Shown here in pieces: positions 23,090 to 31,048 of a stretch of 64,000 bases of DNA. The stretch covers positions 62,001 through 126,000 of the forward strand of contig CAVXRG010000001.1 of assembly GCA_963764195.1 (NCBI GenBank), in the 5' to 3' direction. Below the pieces are notes generated by a model. That model searched no databases and was not told where the DNA came from. It worked only from the letters and a program-made list of their open reading frames with translations. The translations under genes were made by a program, and so were the position numbers. How positions within the stretch are numbered: position 1 is the first letter of the stretch; each line of letters starts with the position of its first letter. The DNA is from JBDSSS01 sp963764195 (GTDB lineage: Bacteria > Actinomycetota > Actinomycetes > Actinomycetales > Dermatophilaceae).

Positions 23090-24658
23090 GTGAGTGGACT
23101 TGTGCTGACCATCGTCCTGGTGCTGGGCGTCATCGTGCTGACTCCCGTCGCCGACCGCGTGCGGATCCCGCAGCCGGTGCTCCTGACGATCTTCGGCCTC
23201 GTGCTGGCCCTCGCCGCGCCGACGACCCAGATCGCGCTCGACCCCGAGCTGATCCTGCCCGTCGTCCTGCCGCCGCTGCTCTTCGCGGCGACCCAGCGCA
23301 CCACCGTCAACGAGTTCCGCGAGCACGCCGGAGCGGTCTTCGTCCTCGCTGTCGGGCTGACCGTCGCCACCGTCGGCGTCGTCGCCCTCGTCGCGCATGC
23401 GTCCGGTCTGCCCTGGTCGGTGGCGTGGGTCCTCGGCGCGATGGTCTCGCCGCCCGACCCGGTCGCGGCGACGGCGGTCGCCCGCCGGCTCAAGCTGCCG
23501 CACCGGCTCGTCACCATCCTCGAGGGCGAGGGGATGTTCAACGACGCGACCGCCCTCGTCGCCTACAAGGTCGCGATCGTCGCCGCCGTCACCGGTGACA
23601 TCACGGTCGCCGACATCGGGCTCGAGCTCGTCGAGGCGGTCGTGCTCGGCGTGCTCGCCGGTCTCGTCCTCGGCTACGTCTCGAGGGTCGTGCTCTCCCG
23701 GATCCACGACGGGTACGCCGAGACGACCGTCACCGTGCTCGTCCCCTTCGTCGCCTACGTCGGCGCCGAGCACGTCAACGGGTCGGGCGTCCTCGCGGTG
23801 CTCGTCCTCGGGCTCTACCTGCGCACCTACGCGCACGATGCGACCACGTCCGGCGGCTGGCTGCTCGGCCGGGCCGTCTGGTCCTACGCCGACTTCCTCA
23901 TCACGAGCCTCGTCTTCGCGTTGCTCGGCTTCGAGCTCGTCGCGGTGATCCGCTCGACGTCCGTCGACCAGCACACGATCGCGCTCTCCCTGCTCGTCGT
24001 CGCGACGCTCGTCGTCTTCCGGGCGGCCTGGATCTTCCCCGCCGCCTGGCTCGGCCGGCTCCGCGCCCGCCGCAAGGACCTGCCCGTGCCCACCGGCTGG
24101 CGGGAGTCCGCCGTCGTGTCGTGGGCCGGGATGCGCGGGGTCGTCACCGTCGCGACCGCCCTCGCCCTGCCCACCGTCGTCTCCTCCGGCGGGCCGCTGC
24201 CCAACCGCGACGAGGTCGTGGCTGTGGCCCTCGTCGCCGTCCTGCTCACCCTCGTCGTGCAGGGGCTGACACTCACCCCGCTGACGAAGCTCCTCGGCGT
24301 CGGCAGCGACGCCGACGAGGCCAAGGAGATCTCCGCACTGCGCCTCCGGGCGAGCGAGGCCGGGCTCGAGGAGATCCGCGAGCGCTGCCCCGACGTCGCC
24401 GACGACGTCCGGGAGGCCGCCGTGGCGCAGTACGAGGGCTACCTCGCCGCCCAGCGGACGATGGACCAGGCCCGCGCCGGGGACGGCAGCGAGGAGACCG
24501 AGGAGCGCGGCCGGGCCCTCGAGGCCCTGCTCAGCCGGGCCAGCGATGTCGAGCGCCGGCTCGTGCTCGAGGCCCGCCGCATCGGTGACGTCTCGGCCGG
24601 CAGCGCCGACGAGGTCCTGCGCGACATCGAGAACCGGGCCCTGCGCGACTTCTCCTGA
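23090..24658 (+). CDS. Monovalent cation/proton antiporter (CPA1/NhaP-like)
   Basis: 522 aa from a GTG, with about 12 transmembrane segments over the first 400 residues. The ion-binding motifs are SPPDPVAATAVARRL and GEGMFNDATALVAYK (conserved Asp and Asn-Asp), plus SWAGMRGVVTVATALALP near the end of the membrane part. The last 110 residues form a charged cytoplasmic helical tail (AKEISALRLRASEAGLEEIR...). It should exchange Na+ or K+ for H+ across the membrane. A long perfect hairpin follows the stop. Confidence 0.9.
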   Translation: MSGLVLTIVLVLGVIVLTPVADRVRIPQPVLLTIFGLVLALAAPTTQIALDPELILPVVLPPLLFAATQRTTVNEFREHAGAVFVLAVGLTVATVGVVALVAHASGLPWSVAWVLGAMVSPPDPVAATAVARRLKLPHRLVTILEGEGMFNDATALVAYKVAIVAAVTGDITVADIGLELVEAVVLGVLAGLVLGYVSRVVLSRIHDGYAETTVTVLVPFVAYVGAEHVNGSGVLAVLVLGLYLRTYAHDATTSGGWLLGRAVWSYADFLITSLVFALLGFELVAVIRSTSVDQHTIALSLLVVATLVVFRAAWIFPAAWLGRLRARRKDLPVPTGWRESAVVSWAGMRGVVTVATALALPTVVSSGGPLPNRDEVVAVALVAVLLTLVVQGLTLTPLTKLLGVGSDADEAKEISALRLRASEAGLEEIRERCPDVADDVREAAVAQYEGYLAAQRTMDQARAGDGSEETEERGRALEALLSRASDVERRLVLEARRIGDVSAGSADEVLRDIENRALRDFS

Positions 24659-24675
24659 CCTCACTCCCCCTCGCG

Positions 24676-24721
24676 GTTCGATGTATCTGCGCGCCCTATG
24701 GGGCGCGCAGATACATCGAAC
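24676..24721. terminator. Perfect 21-bp inverted repeat with 4-nt loop
   Basis: Arms at 24676-24696 (starting GTTCGATGTATCTGCG) and 24701-24721, loop TATG. The AT-rich outer half is unusual for this genome. It lies between the antiporter (+) and the hydrolase (-), so it can end transcription from both sides. Confidence 0.8.
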
Positions 24722-24749
24722 GGGGGAAGCCCGGGGGAGGAGGCGCCGG

Positions 24750-25400
24750 CTAGGCGTCCTCGTCGAGGAAGGCCGTCGTGAGGGCGGCGAGCTCGGCGGC
24801 CGACTCGACGTTGAGCAGGGCGCCCGCCCCGACCAGCACCTCGAGCCGGGCCCCCTCGATCTGCTCGGCCAGCTGGCGGGCGGCGACGACCCCGGCCCGG
24901 TCGCGAGACCCGGCCACGACCAGCGTCGGCGCCGTGACCTGCCGCAGCGCCTCGGTGCCGTCGAAGCCCTTGAGCGCGTCGAGCACGGCGAGCATCCGCG
25001 GCCGGGAGACCCCCGCCGCCACGAGCTTGCTCTCCGGCACGAGGCGCATCGCCAGGCGGTGGAGCCGCAGCGACCCGTTCGACGGGCGGACGAGGGCGCC
25101 GCCGAGGACGAGGCGCCCGACGAGATCGGGCCGCTCGACCGCCAGGCGTAGTGCGACGCTCGCCCCGACCGAGACACCGAGCAGGTCGGCCCGTCGGATG
25201 CCCTGCAGCTCGAGCTCGTCGGCGACTCCAGCGGCCGCCTCCCCCAGGTCGAAGCCGACGGGGTCACCGGGTCGCAGCCCGTGCATCCACGGTGCGTTCA
25301 TCGGCCGACCCGCGCCGAGCGCCGTGACGACGTCCTGCCAGGCGATCGGCGACTGCCCCAAGCCGTGGAGCAGGACGAGGGGACGGGGCGCGCGACCCAT
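24750..25400 (-). CDS. Alpha/beta hydrolase
   Basis: 216 aa from ATG 25400. Oxyanion-hole motif LVLLHGLGQSPIAWQDV at about 8-24, nucleophile elbow GVSVGAS (Ser near 75), then PTLVVAGSRD as the acid strand. The usual catalytic His near the C-terminus is not evident (the end reads LVGAGALLNVESAAELAALT, with L-L-N where G-H is expected), so activity is uncertain. Its start lies two bases after the tdh stop codon, so it is co-translated with tdh. Function unknown. Confidence 0.8.
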   Translation of the reverse strand: MGRAPRPLVLLHGLGQSPIAWQDVVTALGAGRPMNAPWMHGLRPGDPVGFDLGEAAAGVADELELQGIRRADLLGVSVGASVALRLAVERPDLVGRLVLGGALVRPSNGSLRLHRLAMRLVPESKLVAAGVSRPRMLAVLDALKGFDGTEALRQVTAPTLVVAGSRDRAGVVAARQLAEQIEGARLEVLVGAGALLNVESAAELAALTTAFLDEDA

Positions 25401-25402
25401 GC

Positions 25403-26440
25403 TCAGCTCCAGTCGAGGACGACCTTGCCGCATCGTCCCGACCGGGCGATCTCGAAGGCCTCCTCCCACTGCTCGGCGGGCAGGCGGTGGGTGATCACCT
25501 GGGTGACGGCATCGCGGAACCGCTCGGAGGTCGCGACCATCTGCGACATCGCGTACCAGGTGTCGTACATCTCCCGACCGTAGATGCCCTTGAGCGTGAT
25601 CATGTGGGTGATCACACGGCCCCAGTCGAGGTCGTAGGCCTGGTGCGGGAGGCCGAGCAGGGCGATCCGGCCGCCATGGTTCATGTTCGCGAGCATGTCG
25701 ACGACCGCCGCCCCGGCCCCCGACATCTCGAGGCCGATGTCGAAGCCCTCCTTGAGCCCCAGGCGTTGCTGGGCGTCGGCGAGCGACTCCCGCGTGACGT
25801 TGATCGTGAGGTCCGCCCCGGCGTTGCGGGCCAGCTCGAGCCGGTAGTCACTCGTGTCGGACACGACGACGTAGCGGGCGCCCGCGTGGCGCGCGATCGC
25901 GGCCGCAATGACGCCGATCGGCCCTGCGCCGGTGATGACGACGTCCTCGCCGACCATCGGCCACTGGAGGGCCGTGTGGGTCGCGTTCCCGAGCGGGTCG
26001 AAGACGGCGCCGAGGTCGGGGTCGAGATCGGGCGGCTGGACCCAGGCGTTGGTCGCGGGCACGACGACGTAGTCGGCGAAGGCACCGTCCCGGTTGACCC
26101 CGACACCCTTGGTGCGGATGCAGAGGTGGCGTCGGCCGGCCCGGCAGTTGCGGCACCGTCCGCAGACGACGTGGCCCTCACCCGAGACGCGGTCGCCGAC
26201 GTGGACGCCGATCACCGCGTCCCCGGCCTCGACGACCTCGCCGTAGAACTCGTGGCCGATGACGAGCGGTGGCGTGACGGTGGCGGCAGCCCAGTCGTCC
26301 CAGTCGGCGAGGTGCAGGTCGGTGCCGCAGAGGCCCGCCCGCATCACCCGGATCTTGACGTCCCGCGGGCCGCAGACCGGCTCGGGCCGGTCGACGAGCT
26401 GCAGCCCCGGCCCGGTCGCCAGCTTGGTGAGTGCGCGCAA
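25403..26440 (-). CDS. tdh: L-threonine 3-dehydrogenase
   Basis: 345 aa from TTG 26440, chosen because GGAGG lies six bases upstream and homology begins RALTKLATGPGLQLVDRPEP. Catalytic zinc site Cys in GLCGTDLHLADWD and His-Glu in VIGHEFYGEVVEAG; structural zinc cysteines in VVCGRCRNCRAGRRHLC. The cofactor motif is TGAGPIGVIAAAIARHAGAR. AFADYVVVPATNAW and FDPLGNATHTAL are typical of Tdh. It oxidises threonine to 2-amino-3-ketobutyrate for Kbl. It is in an operon with the hydrolase. Confidence 0.93.
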   Translation of the reverse strand: MRALTKLATGPGLQLVDRPEPVCGPRDVKIRVMRAGLCGTDLHLADWDDWAAATVTPPLVIGHEFYGEVVEAGDAVIGVHVGDRVSGEGHVVCGRCRNCRAGRRHLCIRTKGVGVNRDGAFADYVVVPATNAWVQPPDLDPDLGAVFDPLGNATHTALQWPMVGEDVVITGAGPIGVIAAAIARHAGARYVVVSDTSDYRLELARNAGADLTINVTRESLADAQQRLGLKEGFDIGLEMSGAGAAVVDMLANMNHGGRIALLGLPHQAYDLDWGRVITHMITLKGIYGREMYDTWYAMSQMVATSERFRDAVTQVITHRLPAEQWEEAFEIARSGRCGKVVLDWS

Positions 26441-26530
26441 CGGGGGCCTCCGGTCGGTCGGTTTGGGGTGTCGGGTGGTGGCACGGAGTCTGCCACCCCC
26501 GCGACCGCGCCCGGATCGAGCCTCCCCCCA

Positions 26531-26544
26531 ACGGCTGCAGCCGT
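26531..26544. promoter_or_regulatory. 14-bp perfect palindrome between tdh and the Fur-family gene
   Basis: ACGGCTGCAGCCGT is self-complementary and ends 12 bases before the GTG start of the Fur-family regulator, overlapping where its promoter should be (CACAAT follows). It may be the regulator's own operator, but it does not resemble the classic Fur or Zur box. Confidence 0.4.
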
Positions 26545-26556
26545 CACAATGGTCGG

Positions 26557-27054
26557 GTGGAGCCGACTGCGACGCCCGAGAGCCCCTGCGTGACGGGGGC
26601 ACTCGACCGGCTGCGCTCCGCGGGCGAGCGGGTCACCCCCGCGAGGTATGCCGTGCTCTGCGTCGTCGACGCCGCCGACCAGGCCGACGAGCACCTCACC
26701 GCCGAGCAGGTGGGTGAGCGGGTCGCCGTCCGGGCCCCGACCGTCCACCGAGCCACGGTCTACCGGACCCTCACCTCGCTCACCGAGGCCGGAATCCTCT
26801 CGCACGTCCACCTCGGCGGGGCGGCCACCGTCTACCACCTCGCGCCCGCCGCGGCCGAACCCCCCGTGACCGAGCACCCCGACCCCGGTCACGCCCACGT
26901 CCAGTGCGAGCGCTGCGGGCGGGTCCAGGACGTGCCCGGCGACGCCCTCGACGGCGTCGCGAAGCGGCTGCTCGACGAGCTCGGCTTCGCGCTGTCGACG
27001 AGCCACGCCGCGCTGCTCGGCCGGTGCCGCTCCTGCACGACCTCCCGCGGGTGA
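26557..27054 (+). CDS. Fur-family metal-responsive regulator
   Basis: 165 aa from GTG 26557. The N-terminal winged helix reads RLRSAGERVTPARYAVLCVV and VHRATVYRTLTSLTEAGILS (recognition helix ATVYRTL). The hinge and metal-binding half contains HVHLGGAATVYHL, GHAHVQCERCGRVQDVPG and a C-terminal CRSC, giving two CxxC knuckles for structural zinc. The HxH and His-rich D-P-G-H-A-H segment supports metal sensing. Fur, Zur and Nur cannot be told apart by eye. Confidence 0.88.
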   Translation: MEPTATPESPCVTGALDRLRSAGERVTPARYAVLCVVDAADQADEHLTAEQVGERVAVRAPTVHRATVYRTLTSLTEAGILSHVHLGGAATVYHLAPAAAEPPVTEHPDPGHAHVQCERCGRVQDVPGDALDGVAKRLLDELGFALSTSHAALLGRCRSCTTSRG

Positions 27055-27136
27055 CCTGCGGAACAACGTCCCCGACGGTTGCCGATCCACCCAGCGCTTG
27101 CCACGATGTGCTCAAGCCCCTGACAGGAGGGTGACG

Positions 27137-28537
27137 ATGACCGCCACCGAGGACTCCCCGCCCGCACGCCGCGACGACCTCGCCGACGCTCGGTCCCACG
27201 ACGGGCGCACGTTCGTCGCGGTGACCGACGACCTGCACCCCGGTGACCTCGCCGTCATCGAGAGCCGCGACGGCACGACGCTCCTCGCCCAGGCCCGCAC
27301 CCGAGGTGGCGACCCGACCACGGTCTCCGGGCTCGTGCTCGGCCGGCTCGCCGACGGGCGGCTCACGGGCCCCCGGGGCCGGCACGCCATCGGCGACGCG
27401 ACGATCCGACCGGCCACGGCGGCGGAGGCGGAGGAGCTGCAGTCGGCGACGCGCGCGACGATGGCCGTCGGCACGTGGCAGTGCGGGGCCGTCGAGCCCG
27501 AGCTCCGGTTGCGGCCGCAGGGCTTCGGACGGCATACCTTCCTCTGCGGCCAGAGCGGGTCCGGCAAGACCTACGCGCTGGGGGTCCTGCTCGAGCGCCT
27601 CATCCTCGAGACACGGTTGCCGATCGTCGTGATCGACCCCAACGCCGACTTCGTCCACCTCGACACGGCCCGCGACGACGCGCCGGCCGGTGCCGGTGAG
27701 CAGCTGCGCGAGGCGGGTGACCTCGACATCCTCACGGCCCACGCCGAGGCGCCCCAGGCCCTGCGCGTGCGCTTCGGCGAGCTCCCGATGGCGGCGCAGG
27801 CGGCCGTCATGGCGCTGCGCCCCGTCCAGGACCGCAGCGAGTACAACCAGTGGCTGCACGTCGACCGCACCGCCCTCGCCACCGACCTCTACGAGATCCT
27901 CGACCGGCTCGCCCACGGCAGCGACGACGAGCGGGCCTTCGCTCAGCGGGTCGAGAACCTCGCGATCGCCGACTGGGACCTCTGGCCGCGCCAGGAGCCG
28001 GGCTACACCACGGTGGGCGAGCGCAGCTCCCGGGTGACCGTCCTCGACGTGTCCGGGTTCGGCCGCCACGAGGAGCAGCTCGTCGTCGCGCTCGACCTCG
28101 TCGAGCGGCTGTGGGCGGCCCGGGAGAGCCGAAGGCCGACGCTCGTCGTCATCGACGAGGCGCACAACGTCTGCCCGGCCGAGCCGACGACCCCCCTCGA
28201 GCGGGCGGTGACCGACCGACTCATCCAGATCGCGGCCGAGGGCCGCAAGTACGGGCTGTGGCTGCTCCTGTCGACCCAGCGGCCGTCCAAGGTCCACCCG
28301 CAGGTCATCTCCCAGTGCGACAACCTCATGCTCATGCGGATGAACTCCCCCTCCGACGTCGGGGACCTGTCGCGGCTCTTCGGCTTCGCCCCGGGGGCGA
28401 TGCTCGACCGGTCGCCGAACTTCCAGCAGGGCGAGGCCCTCTTCGCCGGGTCCTTCGTCCCGGTCCCCTCGCTCGGCCGGATGGGCGCCCGGCTCACCGT
28501 CGAGGGCGGCGTCGACGTGCCCGTCCCCCTGAACTAA
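27137..28537 (+). CDS. HerA-like / DUF87 ATPase
   Basis: 466 aa from ATG 27137, with AGGAGG seven bases upstream. An N-terminal HAS-barrel-like part (GRTFVAVTDDLHPGDLAVIE) precedes Walker A CGQSGSGKTYALGVLLER (about 137) and Walker B TLVVIDEAHNVCP (about 338). EGRKYGLWLLLSTQRPSKVH and the final QCDNLMLMRMNSPSDV are the HerA/FtsK-like sensor and arginine-finger regions. HerA ATPases form hexameric DNA pumps and usually pair with a NurA nuclease; no NurA is nearby. It may be co-transcribed with the Fur-family gene 82 bases upstream. Confidence 0.88.
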   Translation: MTATEDSPPARRDDLADARSHDGRTFVAVTDDLHPGDLAVIESRDGTTLLAQARTRGGDPTTVSGLVLGRLADGRLTGPRGRHAIGDATIRPATAAEAEELQSATRATMAVGTWQCGAVEPELRLRPQGFGRHTFLCGQSGSGKTYALGVLLERLILETRLPIVVIDPNADFVHLDTARDDAPAGAGEQLREAGDLDILTAHAEAPQALRVRFGELPMAAQAAVMALRPVQDRSEYNQWLHVDRTALATDLYEILDRLAHGSDDERAFAQRVENLAIADWDLWPRQEPGYTTVGERSSRVTVLDVSGFGRHEEQLVVALDLVERLWAARESRRPTLVVIDEAHNVCPAEPTTPLERAVTDRLIQIAAEGRKYGLWLLLSTQRPSKVHPQVISQCDNLMLMRMNSPSDVGDLSRLFGFAPGAMLDRSPNFQQGEALFAGSFVPVPSLGRMGARLTVEGGVDVPVPLN

Positions 28538-28583
28538 CCCTGAACTAACCCCGAACTGACCCCGACTGACCCCGACTGAGCCC
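28529..28583 (+). repeat. Tandem 10-11-bp repeat spanning the stop codon
   Basis: Five consecutive, slightly diverged units of CCTGAACTAAC/CCGACTGAC follow the last codons of the HerA-like gene; the first unit contains the TAA stop, later ones give extra TGA or TAA codons. Comparable to the repeat after the gene ending at 20592. Confidence 0.8.
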
Positions 28584-28585
28584 GG

Positions 28586-30376
28586 TCAGGCGCTCGGGTG
28601 CATCGCGCCGAGCGCCGCCCGGTAGTCGAGCCAGCCGACCACCTCGTCACCGTCCGCCGCGAGGACCGGGATGGCTCCCATCCCGCTGTGGTCGAGGGCC
28701 TCGATCGCCCGGTCGAGGTGGTCGTCCTCGCGCAGCGCCTCGGGCAGCTCGCTGAGCAGCTCGGCCGGGTCGACGTCGTGCCGACCGTCGGCGAGCGCCT
28801 CGGACACGGCCCGAGCCGTGAGCACCCCGAGGAAGTCGCCCCCGGGACCGGTGATCGGCAGCACCCCGTAGTGGGCGGCCGCGAGGAGGCTCGCCACCTC
28901 GCGGATCGGCCGGTCGGACGCCACGGCGACGGGCAGCGGCCCCATCACGTCGTGCACGCGGATCCCCGGAGCGACGGCCCGCGGCTCGGGTGCGCTGAGG
29001 TCGACCCCGCGACGGCGCAGCTTGAGCGTGTAGATCGTGTCCGGGGTGAGCCGGTGGCTGACGAGGGAGGCGATGACGATCGCGGTCATCAGGGGCAGGA
29101 TGATCGAGTACTCGCCCGTCAGCTCGAACATGATGATGACAGCCGTGATCGGGGCGCGCGCCGCCCCGGCGAACACCGCGCCCATCCCGATCAGGCCGTA
29201 GGCCCCGATCGGCCCGACCTGGCCCGGCAGCACCGCGTGGACGACGGCGCCGAAGGCCGACCCGAGCATCGCGCCGATGAACAGGCTCGGCGCGAAGACG
29301 CCGCCGGACCCGCCGATCCCGATCGTCAGCGACGTGGCCACCATCTTGCCGACGAGGAGCAGCAGCAGGAAGCCCACGGCATACCGTCCGTCGATGGCGT
29401 TGCCGAGCACGGGGTAGCCCACGCCGTAGAGCTGCGGCAGGAGCAGCAGGACGAGGCCGAGCAGGATGCCGCCCACGGCCGGACGCAGCCACTCCGGCCC
29501 GCGCCACACCGCGTCGCAGACGTCCTCGATCCGGTAGAGCACCTTCGTGAAGCCCACCCCGACGCCGCCGGCGAGGATGCCGAGGACGGCGAAGAGGAGG
29601 TACTCGGTGGTGTGCTCGACGGTGAAGGGGGGCAGCGACAGGAACGCCTCGTCGCCGAGGACGGCGCGGCCCAGGGCCGAGGAGGTGACTGCGGCGAGGA
29701 CGACGAGCCCGAAGGACTGGGCGGTGAAGTCGGCGAGGATGAGCTCCATCGCGAAGAAGACGCCCGCGAGCGGCGCGTTGAAGGTCGCCGCGATGCCGCC
29801 GGCCGCTCCGCAGGCGACGAGGACCCGCATCCGAGGCTCGGGCACCCGGACGATCCGCCCGATGGTCGACCCGAGCGCCGAGCCGATCTGCACGATCGGG
29901 CCCTCGCGACCGACCGACCCGCCACCCCCGATGCACAGCGCCGACGCGAGCGCCTTGACCGCCGCGACCTGGGGCTTGATCCGGCCACCGTTGCGGGCGA
30001 CGGCGTACATCACCTCGGGGACGCCGTGCCCCCGGGCCTCACGGGCGAAGAAGTAGACGAGCGGGCCGTAGAGGAGGCCGGCGACGACGGGGGCACCGAT
30101 GACGAACCAGCGACCGAGGCCCGGCAGGGCCGGGTGCGCGGCACCGGGCACGGCCGCGTAGTCGGGATAGCCGGAGAGGATGAGCGTGAAGGTCTCGACG
30201 AGCCACCGGAAGATCACCGCGGCCCCGGCAGCGCCGGCCCCGACGAGCAGGGCGAGCGCGAGCAGGCCGCCGCTCGAGGTGCGCAGCCGTTGGACGGAGA
30301 GGGGCCCGCCCCGGCGAAACGGGCGGATCGATGAGAAGGAGGAGGGGGACGCGTCCGCTGGAACCGAGGGGGGCAT
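28586..30376 (-). CDS. ClC-family chloride channel/transporter with C-terminal CBS pair
   Basis: 596 aa with about ten membrane helices. ClC signatures: GHGVPEV (first anion site), GGGSVGREGPIVQIGSALGS with the gating Glu of GREGP (about 156), TFNAPLAGVFFAMELI, and GMGAVFAGAARAPITAVIIM. Two CBS domains fill 455-590. In the E. coli exchanger the internal proton glutamate follows NAPLAG as I-I-E-E; here the residue aligned with E203 is Leu (A-M-E-L), so proton coupling may be lost. Start ATG 30376, divergent from the MarR gene, with a shared operator. Confidence 0.92.
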   Translation of the reverse strand: MPPSVPADASPSSFSSIRPFRRGGPLSVQRLRTSSGGLLALALLVGAGAAGAAVIFRWLVETFTLILSGYPDYAAVPGAAHPALPGLGRWFVIGAPVVAGLLYGPLVYFFAREARGHGVPEVMYAVARNGGRIKPQVAAVKALASALCIGGGGSVGREGPIVQIGSALGSTIGRIVRVPEPRMRVLVACGAAGGIAATFNAPLAGVFFAMELILADFTAQSFGLVVLAAVTSSALGRAVLGDEAFLSLPPFTVEHTTEYLLFAVLGILAGGVGVGFTKVLYRIEDVCDAVWRGPEWLRPAVGGILLGLVLLLLPQLYGVGYPVLGNAIDGRYAVGFLLLLLVGKMVATSLTIGIGGSGGVFAPSLFIGAMLGSAFGAVVHAVLPGQVGPIGAYGLIGMGAVFAGAARAPITAVIIMFELTGEYSIILPLMTAIVIASLVSHRLTPDTIYTLKLRRRGVDLSAPEPRAVAPGIRVHDVMGPLPVAVASDRPIREVASLLAAAHYGVLPITGPGGDFLGVLTARAVSEALADGRHDVDPAELLSELPEALREDDHLDRAIEALDHSGMGAIPVLAADGDEVVGWLDYRAALGAMHPSA

Positions 30377-30379
30377 GAC

Positions 30380-30392
30380 TTGCAGTATGCAA
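30380..30392. promoter_or_regulatory. MarR-type operator TTGCA-N3-TGCAA
   Basis: TTGCAGTATGCAA is a perfect dyad of the standard MarR class, placed between the divergent clc and marR genes (four bases before the clc start). A looser TTGCG follows at 30396-30400. It likely lets the MarR protein repress both genes. Confidence 0.7.
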
Positions 30393-30426
30393 TAGTTGCG
30401 CCCTCGACCGATAATGGAGACCCTTC

Positions 30427-31041
30427 GTGAGCACTCACACCAGGCCGGACGCCGCCGGCCGACCCGAGCCGAGCACCACCGACCCGCACCACCAGAACGA
30501 CGAGCCCGACCAGAACGACGAGCCCGACCAGGCCGACCAGCCCGACCAGCCCGAACAGAAAGACGAGCACGACCAGCACGAGTCCGAGCAGCTCGTCACC
30601 GCGCTGCTCACCGCCTCCCGCGCCCTCGTCGGGGTGTCGGCGCGGTCGCTCGCCGGGATGGAGGACGCGGTGACGCTGACCCAGTTCCGCACGCTCGTCG
30701 TGTTGCGCACGCACGGGCGACAGCGTCTCGCCGGACTCGCCGACCGCCTTGGCGTCGGGTCCTCGACGGCGATGCGGATGGTCGACCGGCTCGTCGCCTC
30801 CGACCTCGTCGACCGCAGGGAGAATGCCGCCGACCGCCGTGAGGTCGTGATCGAGCTGACCGCACGGGGCCACGCCCTCGTCGACGAGGTCACCCTGCGC
30901 CGTCGGGAGTCCATCGGGAGCATCGTCTCGGCCATGCCCGCCTCGGACCGGCAGGGCCTCGTTCGCGCCCTCACCGCCTTCGCGGAGGCGGCCGACGAGC
31001 CGTGCGGACCGGCCGACCGGGCCGCACGCCTCGGCTGGTGA
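30427..31041 (+). CDS. MarR-family regulator with a long acidic/Gln N-terminal tail
   Basis: 204 aa from GTG 30427 (GGAGA upstream). Residues 1-52 are low complexity, built of near-repeats such as NDEPDQNDEPDQADQPDQPE, unusual for MarR. The rest is a normal winged-helix MarR: LTQFRTLVVLRTHGRQRLAG, LADRLGVGSSTAMRMVDRLV for the recognition helix, and RRENAADRREVVIELTARGH for the wing. Probably controls itself and clc through the operator at 30380-30392. The tail might be a disordered sensor or simply expanded by repeat slippage. Confidence 0.88.
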   Translation: MSTHTRPDAAGRPEPSTTDPHHQNDEPDQNDEPDQADQPDQPEQKDEHDQHESEQLVTALLTASRALVGVSARSLAGMEDAVTLTQFRTLVVLRTHGRQRLAGLADRLGVGSSTAMRMVDRLVASDLVDRRENAADRREVVIELTARGHALVDEVTLRRRESIGSIVSAMPASDRQGLVRALTAFAEAADEPCGPADRAARLGW

Positions 31042-31048
31042 CCGCTGC

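Noticed and set aside
23057..25267. Long minus-strand open frame opposite the antiporter
   Set aside because: Composition is an Arg/Asp/Gly shadow; the antiporter on the plus strand has clear helices and motifs.
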